A stretch of 64,000 nucleotides of DNA. Source: Zopfochytrium polystomum. Lineage: Eukaryota; Chytridiomycota; Chytridiomycetes; Chytridiales; Chytridiaceae. The stretch lies in NCBI GenBank assembly GCA_025765615.1, contig JAIVFJ010000066.1, positions 62,001 through 126,000 of the forward strand, in the 5' to 3' direction. Below are positions 41,654 to 52,742 of this stretch, piece after piece; the first letter of the stretch is position 1, and each line of letters opens with the position of its first letter. Below the pieces are notes generated by a model. It did not search any database and was not told the origin of the DNA. It was given only the letters and a program-made list of their open reading frames with translations. A program made the position numbers and the translations under genes.

Positions 41654-42677
41654 TGATGAAATCCCACCCAGGACTGGAGGGACTTGGTGTGTGTGGGGAT
41701 GAAGAGAGAGAGAGAGAGAGAGCAGTGATGATGGAAAAGGGAGAGGAGTGAGAGGCTGGAGAGAGGAGAGAGGAGTGAGTGGGCAGAGATGGAAGAGAGA
41801 GCAAATGGAGGAAGAGAGATTGGCTTGTTTTGCACTGGATTCTGTCAAAGCAGCAAGGAGGGGGTTTTTTTTTTCTTGTTTGATCTCTGTGAGAGGTTGC
41901 TGCTTTTATACTCCTGCAGGTTGGAGCCATCAGAAAACAGAGGGAGCAGTGGGCTGCACAGAGCAGGCCACAGAAATGAGATAAAACAGGCTGAGCACCA
42001 ACCCCCAGCCTGGGCTAAGTACCCATTCAGGGCTGAGTACCACCCAGGGCTGGGCATCACTCAGGGCTGAATACCAGCCAGGGCTGAGTACCAGCCTGGG
42101 CTGTTCACCACCTAGGGCTAAGTACCAGCCAGGGCTGAGTACCACCTTGGGCTGAGTACTTTGTCTGGGCTGAGTACCACCAGGAACCAATTTACAGCTT
42201 GTTTGAGAAACAGCTGCTTGTAAATTGGTTTGGTTGTTTCCAAATCAGGAAGCTTGTTTGGGAAACAAGCCGCTTATTTCCTTGTTTTTAGAAATCCAAT
42301 GATTGGTGCAATCTCTGGTGAGCTCAGTTTTTATCTCACTTTTAGAAATGCAGTGATTGGTGCAATCCCTGATTCCTAAATGCCTGTTGCATTGCTCAGA
42401 TTGCACAGCACAGCAGAGGGCGGAATTCCAGATCAGGGAGCGGAATTCCGATGCATGGGGCAGTGGTACACTGCTTCTGCATGCTTGCTGTGCTGTGTTA
42501 CATGTGCAGAGTGCGTAGTTGGAGCGTTTTTGTGCATGTTCTAATTGCATTGTTCCTACCGGTAGGATGAATAAAGCTAGAACAACAGCCGCCTTTGCCT
42601 ATCTCTTTTTATTGAGAACAGATTAGCCCTTCCAAGCACCCCATTCAATTATTGAATCTTCTGAGCCCTTCAAACAC
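41654..42677 (-). repeat. Copia-2-type LTR fragment, minus orientation
   Basis: From TGATGAAATCCCACCC to about CCCTTCAAACAC, missing the first roughly 100 bp of the LTR. It has only two or three GGAATTCC-based units, fewer than the other copies, but extra CTGAGTACCACC-type units. Confidence 0.85.
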
Positions 42678-43071
42678 TCTGCTTTGGAATTCCAGCTTCA
42701 CTGCTGTGCTGAGCAATCTGAGCAATGCAACAGGCACTTAGGAATCAGAGATTGCACCAATCACCGCATTTCTAAAAGTGAGATAAAAACTGAGCTCACC
42801 AGAGATTACACCAATCATTGGATTTCTAAAAACAGGTAAAGAGAAGTGGCTTGTTTCCCAAAAGCATCCTGATTTGGAAACAACCAAACCAATTTACAAG
42901 CAACTGTTTCTCAAACAAGCAGTATATTGGTTCTTGGTGGTACTCTGCCTGTTTTATCTCATTTCTGTGGACTGCTCTGTGCAGCTCACTGCTCCCTCTG
43001 CTTTCTGATGGCTCCTACCAGCAGGAGTACAAAAGCAGCAACCTCTCACAGAGATCAAACAAGGAATCCAA

Positions 43072-43094
43072 CCCCCCCCCCCCCCCCCCCCCCC
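43072..43094. repeat. Poly-C tract, 23 bp
   Basis: Uninterrupted C-run within the LTR fragment, at the place where other copies read CCAACCGCCTCCTT. Confidence 0.95.
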
Positions 43095-43228
43095 TTGCTG
43101 CTTTGACAGAATCCAGTGCAAAACAAGCCGGTCTCTCTTCCTCCATTTGCTCTCTCTTCCCTCTCTGCCCACTCACTCCTCTCTCCTCTCTCCATCCTCT
43201 CACTCCTCTCCCTTTTCCATCATCACTG

Positions 43229-43234
<6 letters not shown>

Positions 43235-43300
<66 letters not shown>
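43235..43300. repeat. (CT)n microsatellite
   Basis: About 33 CT units in the LTR downstream region; other copies have 7-13 units here. Confidence 0.95.
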
Positions 43301-43303
<3 letters not shown>

Positions 43304-43349
43304 TCTCCACACACACCAAGTCCCTCGAGTCCTGGGTGGGATTTCATTA

Positions 43350-45440
43350 TTGTCCATGTTCCAGATTTCCTTGTGGTCACCCCAGCGAACAAGGAAATCC
43401 AAAAAGGATGAATCTTTGGATCCAAGGATGAAGTTTTAATCTCAGCAACATCAAAAGCCCTTGCCTCTTTGCATCTGGAGCCCTGCTTTAATGAGCAAGG
43501 CAGAGTTCAATCAGCCATCGGAATGGGACACCAATGTCAGATTAACTCATTTTTATTCTTGAAGACAGGTCTGAGGATCTTAGAACTTATCGGTAGTGTG
43601 GGCAACCCCAACACTTTCCTGGTTCAATTTGGACTGAGGCCTCAGTGGGCCGTTCAACTGTTCGGCTGGTTTTCTGTGGATTTGGAATGGATACTGGAAA
43701 GCCTGTATCCACATCCGGAAAATCTCGATAGTACCACTCCAAGGTCCGCGTCCCGTCACTTTGAGCTGGATAGTGCTATCTGGTTTATATCCCTGCAGAA
43801 ACCAGCGGTTACCCTGCCATTTTGGGCATCTGTGTCGTGAACTATCCGTCTTTCTGCAGAATACGTGCCTCCGTATCGGGAAATGTCCGTATCCTCTGGA
43901 GTGGATGTATCCAACGTTTCGGAGGCCAGCCTTAATCAGCTGCTTCCCTTTCTCGGATTTTCGTAAGGCAAAAATAGGGTGGTTCGTATTCCCCATTTCC
44001 TCAAAAACCCAAGCCGAGTCCAAATCAAAGAGATGGTTGACACCACCTTCAAGAGAGGCAGCGCAAGGTCTTTCCTTGGTCACTTCCCACCTTGCACCAA
44101 TGGCTAGCACGAGCATTTCGATGGCACTCCTCCTGCCCCCACGTCCCACCACCCAACCTCCCACCCCAATCGGTTGTGGCAGAGAACGCACTGCCTCTTC
44201 CATCCACCCATACACTGCCAGCCAACACGCATTTTTGGTTCCTCAGACAGCTCCGATTCAGACGATCTGCCAAAGCTGCTCGCTCTCTCTTCGTAGTCGG
44301 TTAGTCGTGGAAATCTCCGATGAGCTCTCTCCACTGCCTTACTACTTGGCTGCTACTAAATCTCCAAGACTTCTGGCTTGACCCACTGATGAGGTAGCTT
44401 CCTCAGTGCTCCTCTTCACTGCTTGCTTCCACAGTTAGCATTGTCAGAACAAAATATTGTGTTATATGATATTGATCCAAAGGAAATTTGTTATTTGTGT
44501 GCCTACTAGGAGGAGAGGGAACAGATCGAAGTAAGAGCTCGGGACAGCAGCGACCAGAAACAAAGGCTTAGTATGACACGGATAGTCACCAAATGAGAAA
44601 CAGCTGTTTGACATGTTGAGATCTTGAACGTATCATTTTTTTTGTAGTGACGTGTGAACTTCTGTGAAGCAGGTTTATGGCTGTAATTACGTTTATGTCC
44701 TGGCTTATCGATTAATTGGCTAAAGCTGAGGATGTGGTCAACAACTAAGGTTCGCCTGCTCCTCGTTGAACCACTCGTCACGTTGCTCCCTTGCTTCTTC
44801 ACCCGCTTTTTGATTCCAGCTGCGCAGACTGGAGAGAGACTGTGGCACCTGGGTCAAAGGCGATGACCCCGGCACTAAAACCTTCACACCTCGCAATTTC
44901 CATTCTCTTTGGAGCAATTTGCGGCGGGAGTTGCATACCCCGCTGCCCAAGGGAGCCACAGTGTGGGAAATGGGTGAGCAATTGTACGATGTGGTGCACA
45001 TTGCAGAAACAAAATGTGAAAATGTAATGCATCAGGTGAGGATCCGAATTGTCAAAGAGAGTGAAGTATTCGATCAAAGTTGGGCCATTTTCTGCCCCAG
45101 ATAGCTTTCCGAGCCTTACTGGAAGAAGACCATGAGACTGGCTCTCGGCAGTTACCAGAGTGTACCACATCGCCAATAATTTTGGAATTCAATTTTAGTA
45201 AATTCTTGGGGTCACTGCACTGTACAAGATGAAGACTTGTTCTAGGAAAAACTCTTGTTGAAACCGAAAGCAGGAATAAATCGCTGGCAGGGACGATAAG
45301 AAAGGGTTTCATAGGGTGTGATAATGAGGGCAAGAAAGTTGGGGGAGGGCTAATAATTATAGTGATTGCAAAATTTCTCAAGCTGACCAAGAGAAACTTT
45401 CTCCGGCCCCATCCGCGAGTAATCAACTCAAGAACACTCC
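43350..45440. other. Region without a recognisable gene
   Basis: No family is recognisable on either strand. A minus-strand stretch of 211 codons (43580-44215) and a plus-strand stretch of 206 codons (43761-44381) are open but look like non-coding readings of each other. One short piece (44820-45035) has better coding character and is listed separately. Confidence 0.5.
44820..45035 (+). other. Possible orphan exon
   Basis: Between an acceptor-like TTTTTGATTCCAG and a donor-like CAG/GTGAGG there are exactly 72 codons without a stop, reading LRRLERDCGTWVKGDDPGTK and later SLWSNLRRELHTPLPKGATV and YDVVHIAETKCENVMHQ. The composition is protein-like (Trp, Cys, charged helices). No family is recognised, and no neighbouring exons were found, so it could be a gene relic or a transposon gag piece. 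Confidence 0.25.
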
Positions 45441-48400
45441 CTAATCTCGTATGTTCGACCGCTTAGTCGCTCGGTTCATGTCAGATGACGCCAGTGGCCG
45501 GTTGCGACCAGGCTCAAAACCCACAAAACGGTTGTGAGGTGGGTTGCACGCGGCCGAAACGGGTTCACCGCCATTTGCAGTGATAATGCTCCCGCCCGTT
45601 TCGAGGTTGATTGGCGGCGCAGCTGTGAAAGGGCCATTGAGCGGCTTTCCCGTTTTTACATTGCCGTTTCTTGCTTGCTCAGTCGACGTTCCACCGAGTG
45701 ACGTTTCCCTCTTTGGTATAGGTACTTTCATTGAAGTAAAAGGCACGGTTTGGGACGAAGGTGTTTGAGTCGAAGAACCGCTGCGAAGGCCAAACGGCTC
45801 AGTGCGACTTTGTGCGGGTTGAACTACAGCAGCAAGATTCTCAACACTCCTCAAAGCCTCTCCTTTCTTAGAATTCGCATTCAAGTTCTCCAGACTTTCA
45901 AGAGCTCTTCGTTCCGCGGCCATTTTCTTTTTCAGCTTGGCTGGTATGGGATATGCCGCCGTTCGTGCCTGAAGCGATTCAATCATGACATTTTCCTTTT
46001 TGTCGGCGAAGGAAGTTACGAAAGCACGTTTGCTGTTCCCTCGGGGTGAAATAGGAATCGGTGACAGGACCCTGCTGCCGACTGTCGCTGAAAGTCTTGG
46101 CGATTCGTGTGGTCTTGCCAGACTGCCGAGCTCCGAGAGCAAGGCAGTGTTTCGGCGTGAGAGTCCATCAGATATAGTTTCGTAAATTGTGCCAATTTCG
46201 TCGTGATCGTTGTTCTCATGAGGTTCTTCACGTGTTGAAAAGCGTATCTCCGGCAAGCTAGTGGTTAGCCGCAAATGAAATTCCCGACTTTTTCTATGGG
46301 TCGGCCTAAAATCATCGAGCGGACTCGCCACAAGCAAGTCGTTGTCGTTTTCATTGTCCGTCGTTGCGGGGACCTGAACCCCATTATCGACTTTCGAGAG
46401 CGGAGAAGCTCGCCAATTCTGCTCAGACAACGCGGTTGGTCTTGGAGAACGCAGACCGCCTGTATCTATCAACAACGCTCGAGCGATGTCGGGCAATAAT
46501 TCTCGCACTTGACTAGGTGTCATCGCCCGCAATTCTTCGACTGTTTCTTTTGTCAAGAATTCTTGAATTTTTTGTTTGAGCGGAGTTTTACCCTGCGTGT
46601 AACGCGACGGAAGGAGTTACGGCATTCAGCCAAGTTAGAGCAAATAAGTGGTCTAATCTTAGTGGAGATCACCTCAAAATGTTGAGGAGGACGGGTTCTT
46701 GAAGGTGGCATGTCTTTGAATAGGGCGGCATTCCTCGATGGTGCAATGTTAGAGTCAAGCTGCTGAGCGTGCGAGAATGTAAGTGCTGGAGCCGACATAA
46801 CGGATATGCCGGAAAGCGTGGTTCTGAAAATTTGGTTCTGCTCACGTCCAAAGTTGGTTGTCGAATAACCGTATTCACTATCCAGCCCCACTCTGTCCAA
46901 ATAATCCATCTCGGACTCATCATCTGCCAGGATTGGATGATCCACCGATCCCCACTCGTCCTCCCCAAGATTGGCTGTGGCTTCGGCTTCAGTCGGCTCG
47001 TCGATTATTGGGGTTACGAAAGAATTGCTGCCGTCAGCGTCACTTAAAAAGCGATTTATCTTCCACATCCGCTCATCTTTGACACGGCGCATTTCCTCTC
47101 TACGTTGGGTCGCAGCTTGCCTCTCGACTTCAGACAAGATTGAGGCGCGCAAATGCAGAACCGAAATATCACCTAAAGAAGACGCATTGAATCGGTCCGT
47201 TGCGCTCGATGGGCTCCAAAACTCATCCGATTCAGCGACAGTAGAAGGGAAAGGGGTCGGAACTGGAATAGGTTTGCGTAATTTTCTTGACTTACGAATA
47301 GGATAAGTAACGCCGTAGGACTCGCGGAATTTATTTGACTTCACTTTTTGCCTTTGAGGTTCAGCGTCTACTGTTACGGAAATCCCGAGCGGCGAAGGGC
47401 GGTTCTGATGATGAGACACACGACGCCCTTTGCTCGAGTGTATACTGGCGCTGCCCGACAAAGAGCTGCTCCGGGCGGAAACTGGCGATGAAGGGCGTGT
47501 GTTCACGGACTGTGCAGGAATGTTGCCGCCGTCTGCGATTCCTTTAGGGAACGAACACGGGGAGTTAGTAACCTGCCATTTGCGGCTGCCGAGAAAGTCA
47601 GTACCGTTGGGTGTCGACGCTGGTTTTGGCGAAAAGTACAATGATTGAAGGCGCCGAAAATACTGGTGACTGTTTATGTCCACAGTTGGGCCAGGTGATT
47701 CGACATCGGACAGCCACTCCAGGGCACTCAGTGGTTGCCTTTCTTCCTGCTCCTGAAGGCTGTTGCTGTAGTTTCTATCCGTAATTGCAGAGCGACTCTC
47801 GGTGTACTCTGAGGTTGCCCGTCCGTAATTCACTTCCGAGAAACTCCGAACATCAGTTCGTAAAGTCATATCCGGCAGCTGCTTGAACTGAGTACCGCGA
47901 AGTAGTTCCTCGCTCGTACTCCCAAGGGTTTTGCGCACGCCGAAACCTTGTAGGGAGCGAGCCGGCTCAATTTGGCTGGCCCCGCAAAATTCAGGTGTTG
48001 AAGGTACTGCTGTCGACGAGAGTTCGCTTTTAAGATCAAGAGGTTGCACTCTGGCGGAGCTTGACTCTGAATCCAATGTACGGGTGACAGGGAGAGGCGC
48101 GAATGGGTTCAGTCGTGACTCCATGGATTCGTTATCGGGGAGAGCACGGAGAGGATCACTGTGTGCTGTTCCAGTGGAAGATGCGGCTATCGCGGAGCTA
48201 AAGACTTCAGAAAAAGCCGCCGTGGAGACGTCAATGTCAGGCAGGCGTCGCTGGAGAATACTTGCACCGTCCTCGACGAGGGCAGCCCGGGATCTACCCC
48301 AGAGGGCTTGCGGCCAGGGCTGTTTGCCGTCTCGGACGATGCACATTTCTCCATCTGTTGAGGCCTCGAGGAACAAACCGGCGGCTGCGTCTTGTGGCAG

Positions 48401-48604
48401 CGGCGTAGGGGGGGGGCTTGGTGCGTTACGCCGGCGGCGCCCACGATCAGTATGCCCGGCGGCGACGGCTCCTCTCTCTCGAGGAGGGAAAAGCTTCCGG
48501 CGCAGGGGAGCGATGACGGCGACGGCGCACGCCGCCACGGCGAGCACCACCACGAACGCGGTGGCTGCAGCCACCAGGGCGGTGGTGGTGCTGCCACTGC
48601 TCAT
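45441..48604 (-). CDS. Large membrane-anchored protein of unknown function
   Basis: Two exons (48604-46673 and 46592-45441) joined by an 80-nt intron give 1027 residues; the junction turns HFE/GKTPLKQKIQEFLTKETV into one continuous frame. The start MSSGSTTTALVAA is immediately followed by a single hydrophobic segment (about residues 8-32) and a basic cluster (PLRRKLFPPRER), so I infer a type III/signal-anchored protein facing the cytosol. The rest is mostly disordered and Ser/Pro-rich, with short conserved-looking helices: a Glu/Arg-rich coil (SEVERQAATQRREEMRRVKD) near the middle and, after the intron, EFLTKETVEELRAMTPSQVR with ELLPDIARALLIDTG. It ends KRSNIRD. No known family is recognised. 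The upstream leader is G/T-rich with GTTT repeats. Confidence 0.75.
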
Positions 48605-49445
48605 TCCGAGGGAGCCGCCAGCGAGCGCGCGTCGCCACCGACCCAGCTGATTGGTTGGTTGGTTGCTCTCTTTTTTTTTCTTTTGCTGCTGCTGCGTGTG
48701 TTTGTTTTGTTGTTTGTTGCTGGTTTTTTTGCTTGTTTTTTTGGTTGTTGGTTGGTTGGTAGGTTTGGCTGGCTGGTGGTTGCTTGCTGCTCGCTTGTTT
48801 GTTTGTTTGTTTGTTCTCCTCCTGCTGTCTGCTGCTTGTCTGTCTGTCTGGTCTGCTGGTCGTGTCTGGTCTGGCCTGGCCTGGTCTGCTGTTGTTATTG
48901 ATTGACACTGTCGGTGTGTGCTTCGCTCTTTATTGTCTTTATTTTGCTGGTTAGTTAAATATGCGCCGTCCTGGCTGCTTCGCTCGCGCGCCCCCTCGCT
49001 CGGTTTCTCCCTCCTGCTTTCTTTCCGCTTTTGGGGCAACCACCTTTGGTGCTGGCGCGCCACCGCAGGCGCTGGAGGAACGCGACGCCCTGGTGGCGCT
49101 TTTGTTTGTTTCTGCCACCTCCCGACAAAAAACGGCTGACAAGGACGGTCCATTATTGCGGTGACCCTTGTTAGTGCAATTACCACAATCTGTTGGTGGT
49201 TGCTGGTTTAGTGGACACCAGTATTCAGCAATTTTGGTGTTTTGGCGTTTTGCCATCTGGGCCTCAAGGAATGCAGGCATACTGCTTTGGACATTGGAGG
49301 ACGCCCCAAGACCCATGCAGAATGGTGAAAAGGTTGGCAGCAGGGACCTGGCCGCACTGGTCTGGGATGGTGGACTTAAAAATTGACTCTGGAACTGGTC
49401 CATTAGTTAAACTGTCTGTCACCTGTGAGTTTTGACAGGTGGATA
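48605..49445. other. Leader of the membrane protein gene and unassigned DNA
   Basis: 48650-48900 is built of GTTT/GGTT/CTGTCTG simple repeats (plus strand). The minus-strand reading can be extended upstream of the chosen start to 49186, but that part is Lys/Gln/Thr low-complexity and lacks a plausible protein signature. A minus-strand reading at 48951-49403 includes DCGNCTNKGHRN, a knuckle-like piece; it may be a retroelement scrap. Confidence 0.4.
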
Positions 49446-50501
49446 TGAGATTCTCAAGAATCTCACATAAGGTGTTAATGTTGTTCATAGTTAGGTTCTT
49501 CAGCTCTTATTTTACTAAGAGTCAGTATAACACATCGCATAGTTTTACATGAAAGTGTGACCCTATCAGAAAGAGGTAATGATTCTGGTTGTTTCTCTAA
49601 TTTTTATAATCTTTTCCACTATGTAATGTAGACTAAATTTTTAGTCTTGTTGTTAGGTGGAACAGACTGGTTAGCAGCAAGAGGCACAAGACAGACTGGA
49701 AGCTATTGTGACTGTCAGTTATTGTTCTCACGATGCCCATGGGAGAGCAAGCCACCGCCAGTGCAGACCTGGGCGCTGGCTTGCGCTGATGACAAATACG
49801 CCGAGTATTAAGTGGAACAGAAACCTGGTGTCAACAGTTTTCCTCCTGCTCTGCTCAGGCAGATAATATAGGAGAGGTTTTTACCCTGTGCCAGTCACGC
49901 TTGCCTAGCAACTATTACAGCGTGCATATCATCATTATGTATCAATTATTCAAAACAGAGTTCTCCAAGTTGGGGAGAAGGACCACCCACAAACACACAT
50001 CTCCACTACATTCACTCCTTCCACTCACTCACTCAGAGTAGACTGTTTACAAAGGGCGGCTCAGGCTGTGTTATTGGAGGTTCAGAGGTAAGGGGGAGGG
50101 GGTTTCAGTAGAAAACAAATCTAATATCTTATGGCGTTTGTTGAAGGTTCGGTTTGCAAAGATAAATGAGGCTGCTTCTCCAAGGGCAGCTATTTTTATG
50201 GAGAGGGGCATCAGGAAAGAAAGAAATGGAAGGAAAAAGGAAGAAAAATGTTTGACAAGGCAACACTGACAAGCAAGAAAAGATAAGAGTGAGCAGGGAA
50301 CTCGACAATTAGTCCAAATAATTAGTCTACATAGTCGAAAAATTTAGAAAAATTTTGGGAAGAACCAAAGTGGATCACTCTTTCAGATAGGGTCACATGT
50401 TATGATAAAATATGGTGTGTTATATGTAGCATAGTAAAGTAAGAGCTTGTTGAGAACCTAAACGATGGCCAACACTTTATGTGAGATACTTGAGAATCTC
50501 A
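49446..50501. mobile_element. Terminal-inverted-repeat element with possible TA duplication
   Basis: The left 49446-49640 is the reverse complement of the right 50318-50501 (about 190 bp, roughly 75-80% identical), including TGAGATTCTCAAG at the outer end, AGGTTCTC/TT, TATAACACA and GTGTGACCCTATCTGAAAGAG inside. TA lies just outside both ends (49444-49445 and 50502-50503), as with Tc1/mariner-like elements. The interior (about 680 bp) has no transposase. The very tip is itself palindromic (TGAGATTCTCAAGAATCTCA). It fits a non-autonomous DNA transposon; the superfamily is inferred only from the TA. Confidence 0.65.
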
Positions 50502-50928
50502 TACAGCTTGCGATTCCTGTATTACCTTCTTGAAGCCTTCAGATTTGGAGAAAAAAAAACAACAAAAAATACAAAAACACCACCACATCAGTCAAAACCT
50601 GAACCAGTTGTCAAAGTTGTCAACCAACAAGTCATAATAAAATGCAAAAAGACAAAAAAGAAGTTACATCACGTTGTGTTGGAGTTGGGGAGCGTGGGAA
50701 AATTGGTAACATCATTAGTTTTGTTAAAATGAGAAGAATCACTCAAAGCAAGGCAACCTAAGTCAAAATCTCGTTACAGAAAAGGAAATTTGTCAGGGCT
50801 TGACCATACCCGCGCCAGACGGACCTTTCCGCTGACAGGACTCTAAGCAGTGTTCTGACTGGGAAACAGTTCAAGGATCATTATGAGCGAGCTCTAACGA
50901 AGGTTAATAGGGGAGCAGAGCAACAGGA
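50502..50928. other. Spacer right of the inverted-repeat element
   Basis: A plus-strand open stretch (50481-50732) is Lys/Thr-rich, starts inside the inverted repeat and looks incidental. Nothing else is seen. Confidence 0.4.
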
Positions 50929-51761
50929 TTACCCACTTTTCTTACAATTTTTGCACATGACAACTTCCGACGCTGTATATTGAGACCCTTCCTGCCAGTG
51001 GGCGAAACATCCCTCAATTCGAACCGGTTTTGACTTCCATCGCAGAAAACCCCTGTGAGAATGCCCAGAATTTATTCCACTGCAACTATGACAGTGGACA
51101 AAGGTGCAAGATCCGCACAAAAAAATGCATGTGCGCATTGATGCAAGATTCACCCAGATGTCACAGTGGAGCACACGAAATCCGTCACTGGTAAGCCCGC
51201 TGTCACCCATGTGCACAGGCGGTAACAGATCGCAGGAGTAGAAGAATCTCAACTCGCGAGACAGGGTCAGAAACAACCTTATGCTTTTGCAAGAAAGACA
51301 CTTGCTGTTGTGGATCGCATATCGCTGAACGACGGCAATGATCCTCGCGTACTCTTCATCTTCACTTTCCAAGTCTTTTCGTCTGTTGGAAAGTTTAGCA
51401 AACAAATCCTCGAAAGTTATCTGCGTCCCTGGGTAAAATCCTGCAACATTCTTTGGCTCCGACGACGGCTTTCCACGCGCAGGAACATCACAGCGAAAGC
51501 CCTTCACGGGCAGTCGATGCCGTCTGGGCTGGCTCCCGAGTCCCGACTGTATGAACTACGTGAGCAATGTGGCTGATGCCTCTCCTTGAAATCCAAGCGT
51601 GCTGACTTCGCCAGATAGCGAGTTAATTTGGACGTAGCGAAGAGTTCGCACACACGACAACCACAGGGTAATCCATTGTCTGCGGCAGTGGCCTTCTCCT
51701 CGACGTGCTCCTTACGGCAAATCCGGACCCTTCTGTTTGTTTTCAATGAATAACCTTTCAT
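50929..51761 (-). CDS. Cys-rich hypothetical protein, possible zinc-binding
   Basis: Two overlapping minus-strand readings, 51761-51504 and 51507-50929, probably belong to one gene joined by an unlocated intron. The first contains RVRICRKEHVEEKA and GCRVCELFATSKLTRYLAKS; the second contains FYPGTQITFEDLFAKLSNRR, KCLSCKSIRLFLTLSRELRF, a cluster CGSCTFVHCHSCSG and the C-terminal CKNCKKSG. Paired Cys at CxxC spacing in both parts suggest zinc coordination. I do not recognise the family. The sequence is full of charged helices and looks like a genuine protein, but start, intron and even unity of the gene are unproven. It ends about 170 bp from the end of ATP16, on the same strand. Confidence 0.45.
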
Positions 51762-51927
51762 AACGAGCCAATGACTGAAAAGCCCCAGCTCTGTGTTACG
51801 GACGCCTGCCTCTCTGGCCCATGCTTTCTACGATTGTTGGGCACATCACTTCGTGACACCAAAATGAACGAACGAATAACCTGCATCACACAATCCTTCT
51901 TTCTTCATATGTTCGAAATGGTCCTCT

Positions 51928-52742
51928 TTATTTCGAGATAGCTGCTGCAACAGCCGCCTCGAATACTTCTCGTTCAATCCGAGCAGCGGCCTTGTCGGCC
52001 TCGGTTGCTCCTGACGCATTTTCCTTACGCGAGCTCTCCTCCACGCCACGGCGCGCAGCCTTACGGAGTGATTTGAATTCCATTTCACGCGCGAAAGATC
52101 GGTCAGGCAAATGCTTTGAAACGCGAAAAGAAGCACAGACCTCCGCATCCAACTCTTCGACAGGGAAGGCCTCAACTGCATTAATGTTCAGGCTGGAGTC
52201 AGGGTTGATGATTGCGAAGCCACCGGACACTGTTACGACAATATGGAAGAGAAAGCAGCGTCAGCGGATCGCGGATTCCGGTGCGACACTGACCAAAAAA
52301 CTTGCGTGGCTTGTTGTCGAGGGCAAATATTTCGACAACGCCCGCGTTCAGTTGAGCAATGGTTGGAACGTGGTCCGCGAGAATACCCATATCTCCCTCA
52401 GATGACTGAATGTTGACCATAGTAGCTTCAAAATCCTTCAAAATTGGCTAATTTGGCCAATGCAGTGGTGGTAAGAGAATTGAGATGATGGGATGTGGAG
52501 GGAAAACCAATCTTTGCTCCCACAAGCGACCCCGATCGGGACGCATCTGCCAGAAGCCAATGGAATCGCACCTGGTGAGGCACAGTGAAGTTCAAGATCA
52601 GCTTGCCGGGACCAGCCGTGGGCGCTTCGCTGGCGTAGGTGCGGCGTGCCAACCTCCAAAGGGAAGCCGGCGATGAGGGAGCGGGTCGGAAGGCGGCGCT
52701 GGACGCGCGCGACGCCAACGTTTTGGCGGAACGAGCAAACAT
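51928..52742 (-). CDS. ATP16: Mitochondrial F1-ATPase delta subunit
   Basis: The delta subunit is part of the rotating central stalk, joining gamma/epsilon to the c-ring. Four exons, 52742-52572, 52435-52294, 52229-52141 and 52059-51928, give 177 residues. The N-terminus MFARSAKTLASRASSAAFRP...RLARRTYASEA is a mitochondrial presequence. The beta-sandwich is clear: KLILNFTVPHQ, TMVNIQSSEGDMGILADHVP, TIAQLNAGVVEIF, SGGFAIINPDSSLNINAVEA, then the C-terminal helical hairpin (ARRGVEESSRKE..AARIEREVFEAAVAA). The third intron (52060-52140) is 81 nt with no in-frame stop, so it could be missed; removing it restores the family's usual spacing between VEELDAE and the hairpin. It is divergent from ATP2. 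Confidence 0.93.

Larger units (their letters stand above)
42680..43349 (+). repeat. Copia-2-type LTR fragment, plus orientation
   Basis: Starts in the middle of the LTR (TGGAATTCCAGCTTCACTGC) and ends GGGATTTCATTA. It forms an inverted pair with the fragment to its left. It contains a 23-bp poly-C run (43072-43094) and a long CT microsatellite (about 43235-43300) that are shorter or absent in the other copies. Confidence 0.85.

Noticed and set aside
43580..44381. Two long opposing readings in the gene-poor region
   Set aside because: They overlap on opposite strands, show no family similarity, and lack splice or promoter context.
48605..49186. Upstream extension of the membrane protein to a start at 49186
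   Set aside because: The added residues are Lys/Gln/Thr low complexity from simple repeats; the internal Met directly before the hydrophobic anchor is a far better start.
49264..49488. Small minus-strand gene starting at the left tip of the inverted-repeat element, and its mirror at 50466-50535
   Set aside because: The similarity of the two starts is explained by the inverted repeat itself; the readings diverge as soon as the repeat ends.
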